This document shows, in pieces, positions 26,000 through 33,984 of a stretch of DNA of 64,000 bases. The position numbers and the translations under genes are program-made. The notes below the pieces were generated by a model. The model saw nothing but the letters and a program-made list of their open reading frames with translations. It searched no databases and was not told where the DNA came from. Numbering within the stretch: position 1 is the first letter of the stretch; each line of letters starts with the position of its first letter. The DNA is from Streptomyces sp. R33 (GTDB lineage Bacteria; Actinomycetota; Actinomycetes; Streptomycetales; Streptomycetaceae): assembly GCF_041200175.1 (NCBI RefSeq), contig NZ_CP165727.1:8612001-8676000 (forward strand), in the 5' to 3' direction.

Positions 26000-27119
26000 C
26001 TACAGCACTGGCATCCCGGATCGGTGCGTGTGGAGTTCGGAGCGGACGAGCTCGAGGAGCCGGCCGAGCCAGTTGCGGCCCCGACCGCCGCTCTCACCCC
26101 AGAAGCTCGAGTACACGTCCTCGTAGAGCAGGGTGGCGTCGTTCGTCGCCAGCAGGATCTCGGCCAGCTCGGGATGTTGGTCGTACTTCGCTCGGAGCAA
26201 GCTGGTCATGACGGCGGTACGGGCGTGCTCCCAGCCATCGCGCCGCGGCGCGTCGGCAGCGATCTCCTGTGCGGCGGCGCCGGAATCCGCCGACGCGACC
26301 GCGTCGTGGTCCTCCTGGCGTGCGAGCGACAGGGCCCAGTAGGCGTGTGCGACCGAGGGGTAGTCGACCTCGCCTATCGAGATCCGTGCGGGGTAGTCGT
26401 TGCGCAGACCGGGCAGGCCTGGCTCTGTCGCCCGCTCCTCCGCCGCGAAGGGGGGGCAGGTAGACCGCCGGAGTATGCGGAGTTGTCGGACCGCCCGCCG
26501 AGGTGCGGGTCCGCCACTCGGCCTTCGAGCGGGAACGCTCCTCGAAGTACGCGAGGGCCCTGTCGTAGTCCTCCTGCGTGACCGGCTCGTCGAAGGACAG
26601 GTACGTCCGGCCTCCGGGCCCGGCCACCAGCACGCGCAGCGGCCAGTCCTTGCGGTCCATGTCGCTCAGGGCAAAGCGGCGCTTCGTGACGGGGATGGCC
26701 AGGAACGCCTCGCGGGCCACGGCCCGGTTCTCCTCCGTCCGGTCCTCGAGGAACGCGAGGACGGCGGCCAGGCAACGACCGGTCGAGTCGGGCCGATTGT
26801 TCAGCTGGTCGATGGTGTCGCGGACTTCAGAGAGGAGCACTTCAGGCGTGAGCTGGCTCTGGGGCTCACTGAACTTCCAGCGCGCCATGCCGTGTGCGGC
26901 CGCCGGGGCGCCGTCCGGCAGGTCTGTGGCGACCCATCCGGAGCGGAGCTTCTCCCCGAACTCCTCGAGGGTGACCAGGCCCCAGCAGTCGACGAGCCCG
27001 TCGGCATAGATGCTGAGGTCGGTCAGGAAGTAGCGGCCGTTGCGGATGAAGACGTGCCGCCAGGTTCCGGGTATACGGACGCCGTCCACGGTGCGATAGG
27101 TGACGCGGTTGCGGATCAT
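26000..27119 (-). pseudogene. NADAR-domain protein with frameshift in a G7 run
   Basis: ATG 27119 begins a beta-rich N-terminal domain (RVTYRTVDGVRIPGTWRHVF, then SIYADGLVDCWG) of the type often fused to NADAR. After a 7-base G run at 26449-26455 the frame shifts by one. The rest reads YPSVAHAYWALSLARQEDHD, GWEHARTAVM, LLATNDATLLYED and GRNWLGRLLELVRSEL, the NADAR signature. NADAR proteins are ADP-ribose-type glycosidases, some acting in riboflavin-intermediate or NAD-linked defence pathways. One base fewer in the run would restore a protein of about 372 aa. Confidence 0.75.
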
Positions 27120-27130
27120 GCGGTGATTGT

Positions 27131-27587
27131 TGTCCTGTCTCAACGAAGATTGACCGTCCTCACCGAAGTTTGACCGCCTGCTGCTCCAAGTTCGGGGCTA
27201 CTGCGCTTGCGACGGGCCGGCGGGCGGCAGTAGCACCGTCACGAGTGCCCGCCCCTACAGCACGGCAACGACTGACTTCAGATCGGCGGCCAGGACGACC
27301 ACGTGGGTGCCTTCAGCGGTATCGACTCGTCCCAGGGCGACTGGGTCATCTCCCGCGCGGCATGTTGTTCGAGGGCAGCAGCCAGGTCTTCGCGATTCAC
27401 GATGTGCAGTATGGCGCGCCGCGGGCTCCAGCCTTCGCCCGTCAAGACGAATCAGTTCATCGGCTTCAGCCCCAGATCGCCCGCCACGGAACAGCGGCCG
27501 GCCAGCTGGCTCGTCAAACTTCGATGAGACGGACAGGGCGGTCGTCAATCTTCGGTGAGAGCGGTGAACCTTCGCTGAGACAGGACA
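27131..27587. mobile_element. IS21-type element without transposase (MITE-like)
   Basis: Both ends start TGTCC and carry repeated sub-terminal units. Two lie on the left (CTCAACGAAGATTGACC, CTCACCGAAGTTTGACC). Three lie inverted on the right (CTCAGCGAAGGTTCACC, CTCACCGAAGATTGACG, CTCATCGAAGTTTGACG). Multiple internal repeats of this kind are the hallmark of IS21 ends. The 330 bases between them encode no istA or istB. No target duplication is visible. It lies 12 bases upstream of the NADAR gene start and may alter its expression. Confidence 0.7.
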
Positions 27588-27633
27588 GCAGCCGGGTGAT
27601 CAGTTCAGTGATTGCTGGGATGGCGCAGTAGCG

Positions 27634-27837
27634 TCACTGAGAAGCGTCACGCCGTGATTCTCCTGAACGTGATTGTCGCCGGCGCCAGGCTCTTGTTCTG
27701 CATTTCGGTGAGCAGTACCGGCTGTCCGATCGTTTCCGCAGTTCGAACGGGGTGTCGCTGGCGTACCAGGTCGAGCCGCACTCCGGGCAGGTGAACCGGG
27801 GCCAGGGGTGGGGGCGGCCTGCGAGCAGGGCCTTCAT
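27634..27837 (-). CDS. Zinc-ribbon mini-protein B (67 aa)
   Basis: The ATG at 27837 overlaps the stop of mini-protein A (ATGA), so the two are translationally coupled. It has FTCPECGSTWY, then RYCSPKCRTRAWRRRQS, a CxxC...CxxxC arrangement expected to bind one zinc, with a basic tail that could contact nucleic acid. It resembles a doubled version of its upstream neighbour. No family name was recognised. Confidence 0.6.
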   Translation of the reverse strand: MKALLAGRPHPWPRFTCPECGSTWYASDTPFELRKRSDSRYCSPKCRTRAWRRRQSRSGESRRDASQ

Positions 27838-27971
27838 CGCCTCGCCGCCGGCGTCGATCGCTGCCAGGCCCGCGTGCGGCATGTCGCCGAGCAGTACCGG
27901 CGCGACTTCCTCGATTCCGGCGGAAGCGTGCTACCGCACTGAGAACACCGTCGAACGATCTTCCTTGCCAC
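27834..27971 (-). CDS. Zinc-ribbon mini-protein A (45 aa)
   Basis: GTG 27971 lies 11 bases after a perfect AGGAGG. The 45-aa product has RRCSQCGSTLPPESRKSRRYC and SATCRTRAWQR, the same CxxC...CxxxC layout as its downstream partner. The start, coupling and conserved motif argue for a real gene despite its small size. A related Cys cluster occurs at the N-terminus of the XRE regulator at 40.9 kb. Confidence 0.55.
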   Translation of the reverse strand: MARKIVRRCSQCGSTLPPESRKSRRYCSATCRTRAWQRSTPAARR

Positions 27972-28033
27972 ACCACCAGGGTCCTCCTGGCCGGGTGGCC
28001 GGCCAAGGACCCCCGAGGGCGTTTGCCGTCAGT

Positions 28034-28069
28034 GTCCTGGTTCATGACGCGGAGGCCATGAACCAGGAC
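28034..28069. other. 13-bp perfect hairpin upstream of the zinc mini-proteins
   Basis: GTCCTGGTTCATG (28034-28046) pairs perfectly with CATGAACCAGGAC (28057-28069) around a 10-nt loop. It lies about 65 bases upstream of the GTG of mini-protein A. It could be a terminator for something to the right, an operator, or an attenuator in the leader. No T-run follows on either strand. Confidence 0.45.
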
Positions 28070-28533
28070 CGCATCGCTACCCATGCGCGCATTCACGCGA
28101 CCTATCTGCGCAATCAAGGCTGCGCCCAGCCGATGCCGATGGCGGCGAGGGCGGCGGCTCGCCGCTCGGCGCCTACGGGGTCCTTGCCGAGTCCGCCGAA
28201 CCGGCCGTAGCCGCGCCCTTGAAAGGGGGCGGGACTTCCGGCGGTGACGGGGAGTGCGGTTTGGGGCGACAGGGTGGGAGGGTGGCCGCGTCAGCTGGAC
28301 GGCGGTGGCCGCAGTCGGTTGCAGGGGGGTGGTGATGAGCGGGAGGGGGCGCCACCCGCGCCCGTGAACACAATCCCGGATTTCAGTCCCGTCAGCCCCT
28401 GGGCCCGCAGGGAAGGTGGGTGTTCGCTGCTGCCGGGGGCGCCCATCCGTCCGTGGCCGGGACCGTACAACAGCAGCGCCGCGCCCTGGAGGAGTCGGTC
28501 GGTGGGGCAGGGCGTGAGCTTCGCTTTCGGCGT
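28070..28533. other. Interval with no gene seen
   Basis: About 460 bases of G-rich sequence with no frame that has protein-like composition or a ribosome site. G-runs are frequent between 28165 and 28345. It separates the zinc mini-protein operon from the YaaC-like relic. Confidence 0.4.
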
Positions 28534-28850
28534 CTACGACCAGGCGGCGACTTCCTCGATGGTGTCCGCGATCAGTACGGGTAGGTGTTCCTGGCCCGTT
28601 TCAGGATCTTCTCGACGGGCACCGCGTGTCGGCTGCCGTCCACGTTGATGTGGTTCGCCCACTGGGCGGGCTGGTAGCGGGCGAGCATCGACAGCGCGTA
28701 CAGCACTGCCCACCACGCCATTAGCGTGTGGAGTTCACGTGGCAGGCCCGCGACGGTGGGGAAGAAGTAGCGATGCCCGGCGTACTCCCGGGTCATTGTG
28801 GACAGGCACTCGTCTCGGGTGCCTGTCTCCGCGGGCATCTTCCAGTGCAT
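28534..28850 (-). pseudogene. YaaC-like protein, C-terminal fragment with frameshift
   Basis: The leftward frame from 28850 reads YAGHRYFFPTVAGLPRELHT, then LMAWWAVLYALSMLARYQPAQW and VPVEKILKRARNTYP, a good match to the YaaC-like C-terminal pattern. A one-base shift at about 28575 puts the last residues (VLIADTIEEVAAWS) in a different frame. The N-terminal half is missing, replaced by an integrase fragment on the other strand. Confidence 0.55.
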
Positions 28851-29932
28851 GTAGAGCCAGCGTGGGCCGAGACGCCTTGGTCCAGCTCGCCGAGGAGATG
28901 CCGCCGGCGGTCCTGGCCCCGCTCCTCGGGCTCCACGTCATCACCGCGCTGCAATGGCGCCGCCGAGCCGCAACCGACTGGACCGCCTACCTCCAGGCAC
29001 GCCAGCGCGCGCTCGCGGACAGACGACCGTCCGGGCCGTGATCGTTGCCGGCCTCGGTCATCCAGGTCTCGCAGGCGGCGTGAGAGGAGAAGCCGCTTCA
29101 GCCGGTTCCGGTGGGGCGCAGAGGCAATGCAGCAATGGCGCTGGCGCAGGACTGGGCAGTTGGCAGCCTCATACTCGTCCGCGATGGTGAAGACGCTGGC
29201 ACATCTGGGGCACTCGGCCTTGCCGAAGAGATGCGCGATTCCTTCAGCGAGTGCGACTTCCTCGTCGCGGACAGCAATCTCGTGCATCCACCGGCCGACG
29301 CCCGTGAGCTCCTCGCCGGGCCTCGGCCGCAGATCACGCCGGTCCACGTCGCCCAGGTTCCAGTCCCGGATCGCCGAGTAGCGCCCGTAGTCGCCGATGG
29401 CGACGGTCACCTCCACACCGCAGTGAGGGCATTGCAGGTCGTAGAAGTCGTCCGCGAAGTCCCCCAGGACGTTGGCCCAGTGGTACTGCTCCTCGACCGC
29501 AAGCAGTGAGCGGAAGGTAACCAGGTAATCGGATGGTCGCGACTGCAGGTGCCGGTCCAGGAGAGCGCCGAACTCGGCGATCACGTCGGCGCCCTCAGCC
29601 AGCAGTTCGTCGCTGCCATGGTGGCTCGCCGCACGCTCCATGATCTTTCCGGCCAGGTGGCGTGCCTCCCTGCTCCCCGATGCGAGGCGCACCAGCCAGG
29701 GCAGGGCAGCGATGCTGGCGGGCGAGACCAGGTCATGCTCGAGGATCAGCCGGTGTCCCAACTCCGTCCACGCTTCCGAGTCGTACCCACGCTCCACCCG
29801 AGCGAGAAGCTCAGGGACACGATCTACGTCAAAGTGACCGTCGTACATCAGTGCCCAGTTCACCACCCAGGCATTGAACCGTCCCGCGAGCTTCGAGTCG
29901 ACGCCGGACCCCAACGCCTTCCCGAGAGACAT
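28793..29932 (-). CDS. Hypothetical zinc-ribbon protein (C-terminus uncertain)
   Basis: ATG 29932 (MSLGKALGSGVDSKLAGRFN) starts a helical HEAT-like region (DSEAWTELGHRLILEHDLVS, then SIAALPWLVRLASG). A zinc ribbon follows: LQCPHCGVEVTVAIGDYG and, about 70 residues later, AECPRCASVFTIADEYEAANC. This domain pair recurs in Streptomyces hypothetical proteins. Past about 29100 the frame runs antisense through the integrase fragment into the YaaC relic, so the last 100 residues are probably not original. The function is unknown. Confidence 0.5.
   Translation of the reverse strand: MSLGKALGSGVDSKLAGRFNAWVVNWALMYDGHFDVDRVPELLARVERGYDSEAWTELGHRLILEHDLVSPASIAALPWLVRLASGSREARHLAGKIMERAASHHGSDELLAEGADVIAEFGALLDRHLQSRPSDYLVTFRSLLAVEEQYHWANVLGDFADDFYDLQCPHCGVEVTVAIGDYGRYSAIRDWNLGDVDRRDLRPRPGEELTGVGRWMHEIAVRDEEVALAEGIAHLFGKAECPRCASVFTIADEYEAANCPVLRQRHCCIASAPHRNRLKRLLLSRRLRDLDDRGRQRSRPGRSSVRERALACLEVGGPVGCGSAAPLQRGDDVEPEERGQDRRRHLLGELDQGVSAHAGSTCTGRCPRRQAPETSACPQ
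28870..29041 (+). pseudogene. Tyrosine-recombinase-like C-terminal fragment
   Basis: The frame ending at 29041 reads ALVQLAEEMPPAVLAPLLGL, then HVITALQWRRRAATDWTAYL. This matches the distal tail of Streptomyces phage- or plasmid-type integrases, where the PA.VLA.LLG.....A..W motif follows the catalytic Tyr region. Only about 57 residues are left. Its presence indicates past integration events nearby. Confidence 0.45.
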
Positions 29933-30057
29933 CGTCAACTTGACGTCTGGCTTCGTGGGGGTGCGCTCTCGGCCCTCCCGGACACCGACGTCGTCGCCCA
30001 GGGGAGTCGTACCGCCATCGGGGGAATACCGCACGCTTCGAATAGCGCTCCCCGCCA

Positions 30058-30345
30058 GCTGGCGCCAGCGCGTGGACCGCGAAGCGTCGGGAGGCGTACG
30101 CCAACGACCAGGGCCAGCTGTCCTCCCTGGTCGCGGTCACCGCCCGCTCGAACAGCTCCAAGGCGGACCAGGACCCGGCCGAGTGGCTGCCGCCGACGCC
30201 GGACGCACTGTGCCGGTACGGCGCGGAGTGGACGGCGACCAAGCTCCGCTGGGGCCTGGCGGCGGACGGGGCGGAGCGGGAGCGGCTGCTGGACATCGCC
30301 GCCGGCTGCGGTGGCACGGAGGTGGAGTTCACCCCTGCCCCGTAG
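30058..30345 (+). pseudogene. HNH endonuclease, 3' fragment
   Basis: The frame ending at TAG 30345 reads GASAWTAKRREAYANDQG, then VTARSNSSKADQDPAEWLPP and ATKLRWGLAADGAERERLL. It matches the C-terminal third of the complete secreted HNH gene at 35306-36022 (GASAWTAKRREAYANDLA..). The signal peptide and catalytic DxDHLVPL region are missing. It is a decayed paralogue. Confidence 0.7.
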
Positions 30346-30569
30346 CTGAGCCGTACAGACCGAAGGGCTCCCATCGGGTTGCCGGGGTGGGGGTCCTTCG
30401 CGCTGTCGGTGGAGCCGCGGGTATGTCCGGCATGTGATCGGGGTCTCGTTGAAGGGGCTTGTCGGGCTTGGGGGTTGATGGTGTATCACGTGCCGCGATT
30501 TTCACGCATGTGTGCTCTGACCTGCGGTTTTCTTGGACTTGCGCGGCTAGCCCCTTCGTGTTCGAGAGT

Positions 30570-30609
30570 GCGGATCACACCTCCAGTCGGAGGTGTGATC
30601 CGCGTTTTT
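30570..30609 (+). terminator. Strong intrinsic terminator
   Basis: GCGGATCACACCTCC (30570-30584) pairs perfectly with GGAGGTGTGATCCGC (30589-30603) around a 4-nt loop, followed by GTTTTT. The 15-bp stem and T-run are textbook for rightward termination. No gene is seen just upstream apart from the HNH relic, so it may be orphaned. It would insulate the secreted-protein gene at 30794. Confidence 0.85.
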
Positions 30610-30793
30610 ACGTATATCCGGCATGAGCACGTCAGGAACGAGGTCGGTGAGCTATGCACAATTTTCGGCCAAAATTAGCACCTCGAGTTCCGCTAAAACG
30701 GATTGCTAACGACCTTCTCTGCGTGCGAGAGTCCACCTCGGCCCGGAAAACACCGGGCGCAACCAATCTCTTTCCCGGGGGGGAATTTTCACA

Positions 30794-31162
30794 ATGAGCG
30801 CTATTCGTATCGGAGGCAAGGCCGCGGCCATTGCAGTGCTGGCCGTGCCCATGCTCGGAAGCACCGCCTACGCCGCGCCGCAGCCTGGCGCCGTTGCGGC
30901 CACCGCGACGTCTTCGTGGGCCTGCACCAGCCCGGCGTGGGAGACCTTCAACACGTCGTACTCGTCCGGCCTCAACTCTGTCACCGTCTACTTCAACAAC
31001 CACTGCAGCCACCAGGTGAAGTACCACCTGCGGATCCTCAACACGAAGGACCGAGTGACACGCATCTCTCCTTGTGTCACGGCCTACCCCAACACGAAGA
31101 GCTACCACAAGTTCAGCAAGGGCCTCATCGACGACGTGGTAGGCATCTACAAGGGGTGCTGA
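30794..31162 (+). CDS. Small secreted cysteine-containing protein
   Basis: This 122-aa protein has a clear Sec signal peptide (GGKAAAIAVLAVPMLGSTAYA, cleaved before APQPG). The mature part is about 95 aa, with four Cys (in SSWACTSP, NNHCSHQV, RISPCVTA and the C-terminal YKGC) that could form two disulfides. A G-run precedes the ATG as ribosome site, and a terminator region flanks each side, so it is a single-gene unit. No enzyme motif is visible. Confidence 0.75.
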   Translation: MSAIRIGGKAAAIAVLAVPMLGSTAYAAPQPGAVAATATSSWACTSPAWETFNTSYSSGLNSVTVYFNNHCSHQVKYHLRILNTKDRVTRISPCVTAYPNTKSYHKFSKGLIDDVVGIYKGC

Positions 31163-31244
31163 CACCCTCTGAGGAGAACGTCAGCACGCGCCGATCTGTG
31201 AAGCTTGATTTTCGCTCACCATTTTCGGCGTGAACGAAATGAAC

Positions 31245-31312
31245 GGGCGGCGGCTCTCGCCGGGTATGAATTGGATCGAAATTCATCTACCTGGCGGAGC
31301 CGCCCACTTTTT
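31245..31312 (+). terminator. Long hairpin terminator after the secreted protein
   Basis: GGGCGGCGGCTC (31245-31256) can pair with GGAGCCGCCC (31296-31305), enclosing a smaller hairpin (TGAATT with AATTCA), and is followed by ACTTTTT. It lies 80 bases past the stop of the secreted-protein gene and probably ends its transcript. Confidence 0.6.
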
Positions 31313-31359
31313 CCATTGGTCACTCAAATCGAATGACCGGTATCACATAAACTACCGTA

Positions 31360-31600
31360 AGGCCCGTCAGCTGCGAGAAGTCGGCCTGGCTGTCGCCGAC
31401 ACGGTCGCACTCGGCGAGCGTCCCGTCGAGCAGGACGTGATCAGGACCGGTCTCACGCAGGATCCGCAGCAGCCCGGGTGCCTGGCCGGACAAGTGCTGG
31501 ACGACGGCCTTGACGTTAGTGTGGGCGGTGCCGACATATATGCCGAAGCCGGCCGCGATCTGCGCGAGTGGACGGTGGAGTTCGGGGACGCGCACGCAGG
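31360..31600 (-). pseudogene. DDE transposase fragment (IS5-type, DDE_Tnp_4 like)
   Basis: The leftward frame reads LAQIAAGFGIYVGTAHTNVK, then PDHVLLDGTLAECDRVGDSQ. The HTH followed by the LLDGT..PCDRVGDSR..YS block is typical of IS5-related transposases with an N-terminal HTH (the Asp is catalytic). About 75 residues survive. It abuts a second, oppositely oriented transposase fragment. Confidence 0.6.
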
Positions 31601-31744
31601 TGCGGCGACTGTCCTTGTCGGCGGCCGCGAGCCGGGTCCGGTGTACTTCGACGTCGGGAGCGGTCCGACCGCGCCGTCGACCACGCACTGGTCGGCCTAC
31701 GACGGCCGGGCCCGCTGCCCGCGCGCCGAGGCCCTGCGGGCGGG

Positions 31745-32222
31745 GTGCGCATGCGGCCTGAGCCTGAGTACGAAAGTTCACCTCGTCAGCGACAGCCGTG
31801 CACGGCCTCTGGCCCTCCGGGTCACCGCAGGCCAGGCGGGTGACGCGCCGGCCTTCGAGATCGTCATGGCGAGCATCCGTGTTCCTCGTACCGGTCCGGG
31901 GCGACCGAGGACTCGGCCGGAGGCCGTCCTGGCGGACCGCGCGTACTCATCCCGCGCGATCCGAAAGCATCTACGACGTCGTGGAATCCGGGCTGTCATT
32001 CCCCAGCCGTCCGATCAGGTCGGTCACCGTCTGCGGCGAGGCCGCACCGGCGGCCGCCCGCCCGCCTTCGATGCCGAGGCATACAAGCAGCGCAACGCGG
32101 TCGAGCGATGCATCAACCGGTTCAAGCAGTGGCGCGGCCTGGCCATGCGGACGGACAAGCTCGCCATCGCCTTCCAGGCCGCACTCCACCTCGTCGCCAT
32201 CCTTGTCTGGGCCCGGCGATAG
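31745..32222 (+). pseudogene. IS5-family transposase, C-terminal half
   Basis: The frame reads GLSLSTKVHLVSDSRARPLA, then VLADRAYSSRAIRKHLRRRG and ERCINRFKQWRGLAMRTDKL up to a stop at 32222. It has the second Asp and the Glu of the DDE triad but no N-terminal half. It is related to, but distinct from, the intact element at 2451-3522. Confidence 0.75.
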
Positions 32223-32292
32223 TCCGCCCCATCGCGCTCAGCTGCGGGGATGGTTCACTGGCTGGACAGCGTAAGGCCGCCGGGGAGGGTGT

Positions 32293-32676
32293 ATGGAAGA
32301 GCCAGGATTCCGAGTTCTGCTCACGGAGTCAGGAGACCGGAAGGCGGAGGCGATCCGTGCGATCCGAACGATCACCGGCCTCAGCCTTTGGAACAGCAAG
32401 CTCCTGCTGGACAGTGCGCCCGTAGCGGTCACAGAACCCGACTGGCTCGAAGCCGCCCAGGACGCGGCCGGTGCCCTTGAGGCCGCAGGTGCCCACGCAA
32501 CGGTGCTTTGCGACTGGTGCGACCGCACCATCACGCGAGAGGCTGGCCCGCTTGACCCGACCCCGTGTAGCGGGCCATGGCCTCCCGAGACCTGTCGAGC
32601 GAGTTGCCCACCGGCCACGGACTGGGTACGCCCACTGCTGACCGACTCACAGGCAGCCCTGAGAGACACGCTCTAG
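32293..32676 (+). CDS. Ribosomal L7/L12-like domain protein
   Basis: The first 50 residues of this 127-aa protein (FRVLLTESGDRKAEAIRAIR, TITGLSLWNSKLLLDSAP) follow the C-terminal domain of ribosomal protein bL12 closely. A short Cys pair (CDWCDRT) and a Pro/Cys tail follow. It is not the ribosomal protein itself (no N-terminal dimerisation domain); stand-alone L7/L12-like proteins are widespread in Streptomyces with unknown roles. Confidence 0.65.
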   Translation: MEEPGFRVLLTESGDRKAEAIRAIRTITGLSLWNSKLLLDSAPVAVTEPDWLEAAQDAAGALEAAGAHATVLCDWCDRTITREAGPLDPTPCSGPWPPETCRASCPPATDWVRPLLTDSQAALRDTL

Positions 32677-32808
32677 CCCCACCGCCCGGTGTGCCAGCGC
32701 CTCCACCTGGACAGTGGTCGTAGCCGGCCCGGCTCCCGCCTCGGATACCGTGTTCCTCTACGGGGTGCCATAACGGATGTGACGCCCCCCGCCGGAGGTA
32801 GTCAGCGT

Positions 32809-33198
32809 ATGAGTTCAAAGCGCAGCAAGAATCCAGCCCTGCCCGTACTTGACGACGCATTCCGACTCGCGTCGGTCAAGGACGCCGAAGAGTCCACCCG
32901 TGACTTGGCCGCGCGGCTGGCCACCACCGAGCTGCGCCGCGTTTCCCACCCGGGCCGGGTCACCTGGGAGCCCACCGATCAGGCCGAGCCCGTACCGGTC
33001 CCGCCGACTGTGGTCGACGGTGACGGGGACCTGTGGCTGCGGGACCGGGGCACTGGCACCTGGACCATGCCCGAGTTCAACCCGAAGGAGTTCCCGGCCC
33101 GCTGTGGCGAGGTTCTGACGTGGAACCAGCTTGCCCGCGAGTTCGGCCCGCTGACCGCACTGGCCGACGATCGCCGCATCGGCGGCGGCCGGCGCTGA
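32809..33198 (+). CDS. Hypothetical protein, 129 aa
   Basis: The ATG at 32809 has a GGAGG site 10 bases upstream. The protein is charged and soluble (DDAFRLASVKDAEESTRDLA, then DGDGDLWLRDRGTGTW and LTWNQLAREFGPLTAL). No family was recognised. It follows the L7/L12-like gene on the same strand after 132 bases and may be a separate unit. Confidence 0.6.
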   Translation: MSSKRSKNPALPVLDDAFRLASVKDAEESTRDLAARLATTELRRVSHPGRVTWEPTDQAEPVPVPPTVVDGDGDLWLRDRGTGTWTMPEFNPKEFPARCGEVLTWNQLAREFGPLTALADDRRIGGGRR

Positions 33199-33304
33199 CC
33201 GCGCAGCCTTCTGGGATGACCGCCCCCTGAAGCGCCCGTTACGGGTAGCTGGGAGCTCCAGCTCACCGCCGACCTCGACGATGGCGGCGCCAGGTGAGCG
33301 TGGT

Positions 33305-33430
33305 GGTCGGTCACGATGTCTCCATGTTGCAGCCGGATACGTCGTCGCTGTCCGTGGGGTCGGGGTGGAAGAAGCGGGTGTAGCGGAGTCCGGTCTCCGG
33401 AGTGATGTTGAACACCGCGCATAGGTGCTG
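33305..33430 (-). pseudogene. Possible integrase tail fragment
   Basis: A short leftward frame reads LCAVFNITPETGLRYTRFFH then PDPTDSDD. The F.I...TA.RY....HP pattern resembles the distal end of some tyrosine recombinases. It is only about 38 residues long, so the assignment is weak. It directly adjoins a replication-relaxation fragment on the other strand. Confidence 0.25.
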
Positions 33431-33439
33431 CGGGTCACC

Positions 33440-33873
33440 TGACCGACTGGCAGGTGGAGGTCAACCACGCCATCAAGGAGACCGGCCTGAGCTTCAACAC
33501 CGACGCCGTCCTCGCCGTGCCGACCCCGACCAGCGAGGTCCGCCCCTTCGAACTCGACAACGGCACCATGTCCCAGGCCCGCCTCGCCAAGGAGGTCTGG
33601 GACTACGAGCGCTACGCCGGGCACCGCGTCTGGGAGGGAGCCCGCGGCACCATCGGCGGGACGTACCCGTTCTGGCAGCGCCACCGCTACACCCGCTCCA
33701 AGACCTTCCCGCGGCTGCACGTCGTCCTGGCAGCCCGTCTCAGGCCGGTTGAGCAAGGAGAGCGGTTATGGGATGGAAGAGCGAGGAGTACGGGCCGTCG
33801 CATGGGGGCTGGGCGGGCGCCCTGCGCGCGGACGGCAGCGAGCCATGAAGTCGAAAGCCCAGCTCGTCGGTGA
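33440..33873 (+). pseudogene. Replication-relaxation-family protein fragment
   Basis: The frame reads WQVEVNHAIKETGLSFNTDAV, then EVRPFELDNGTMSQARLAKE and VWDYERYAGHRVWEG. This resembles the nuclease-like C-terminal core of replication-relaxation proteins, found in actinobacterial plasmids and ICEs (VE.......DA......FE.DN.TM....L..K). The N-terminal helix-turn-helix is missing, and the end is a run-on. Confidence 0.5.
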
Positions 33874-33984
33874 GGACCGACCTGACTTAGCGCCAGTTTC
33901 CGGTTCAATGTTCCTCTAGCCCCGAGTCGGGCCCGGTGTTGGTCCCTCTTCGGCCAGCCGGTCGGCGAAGCTGGCGTAGGCCGC

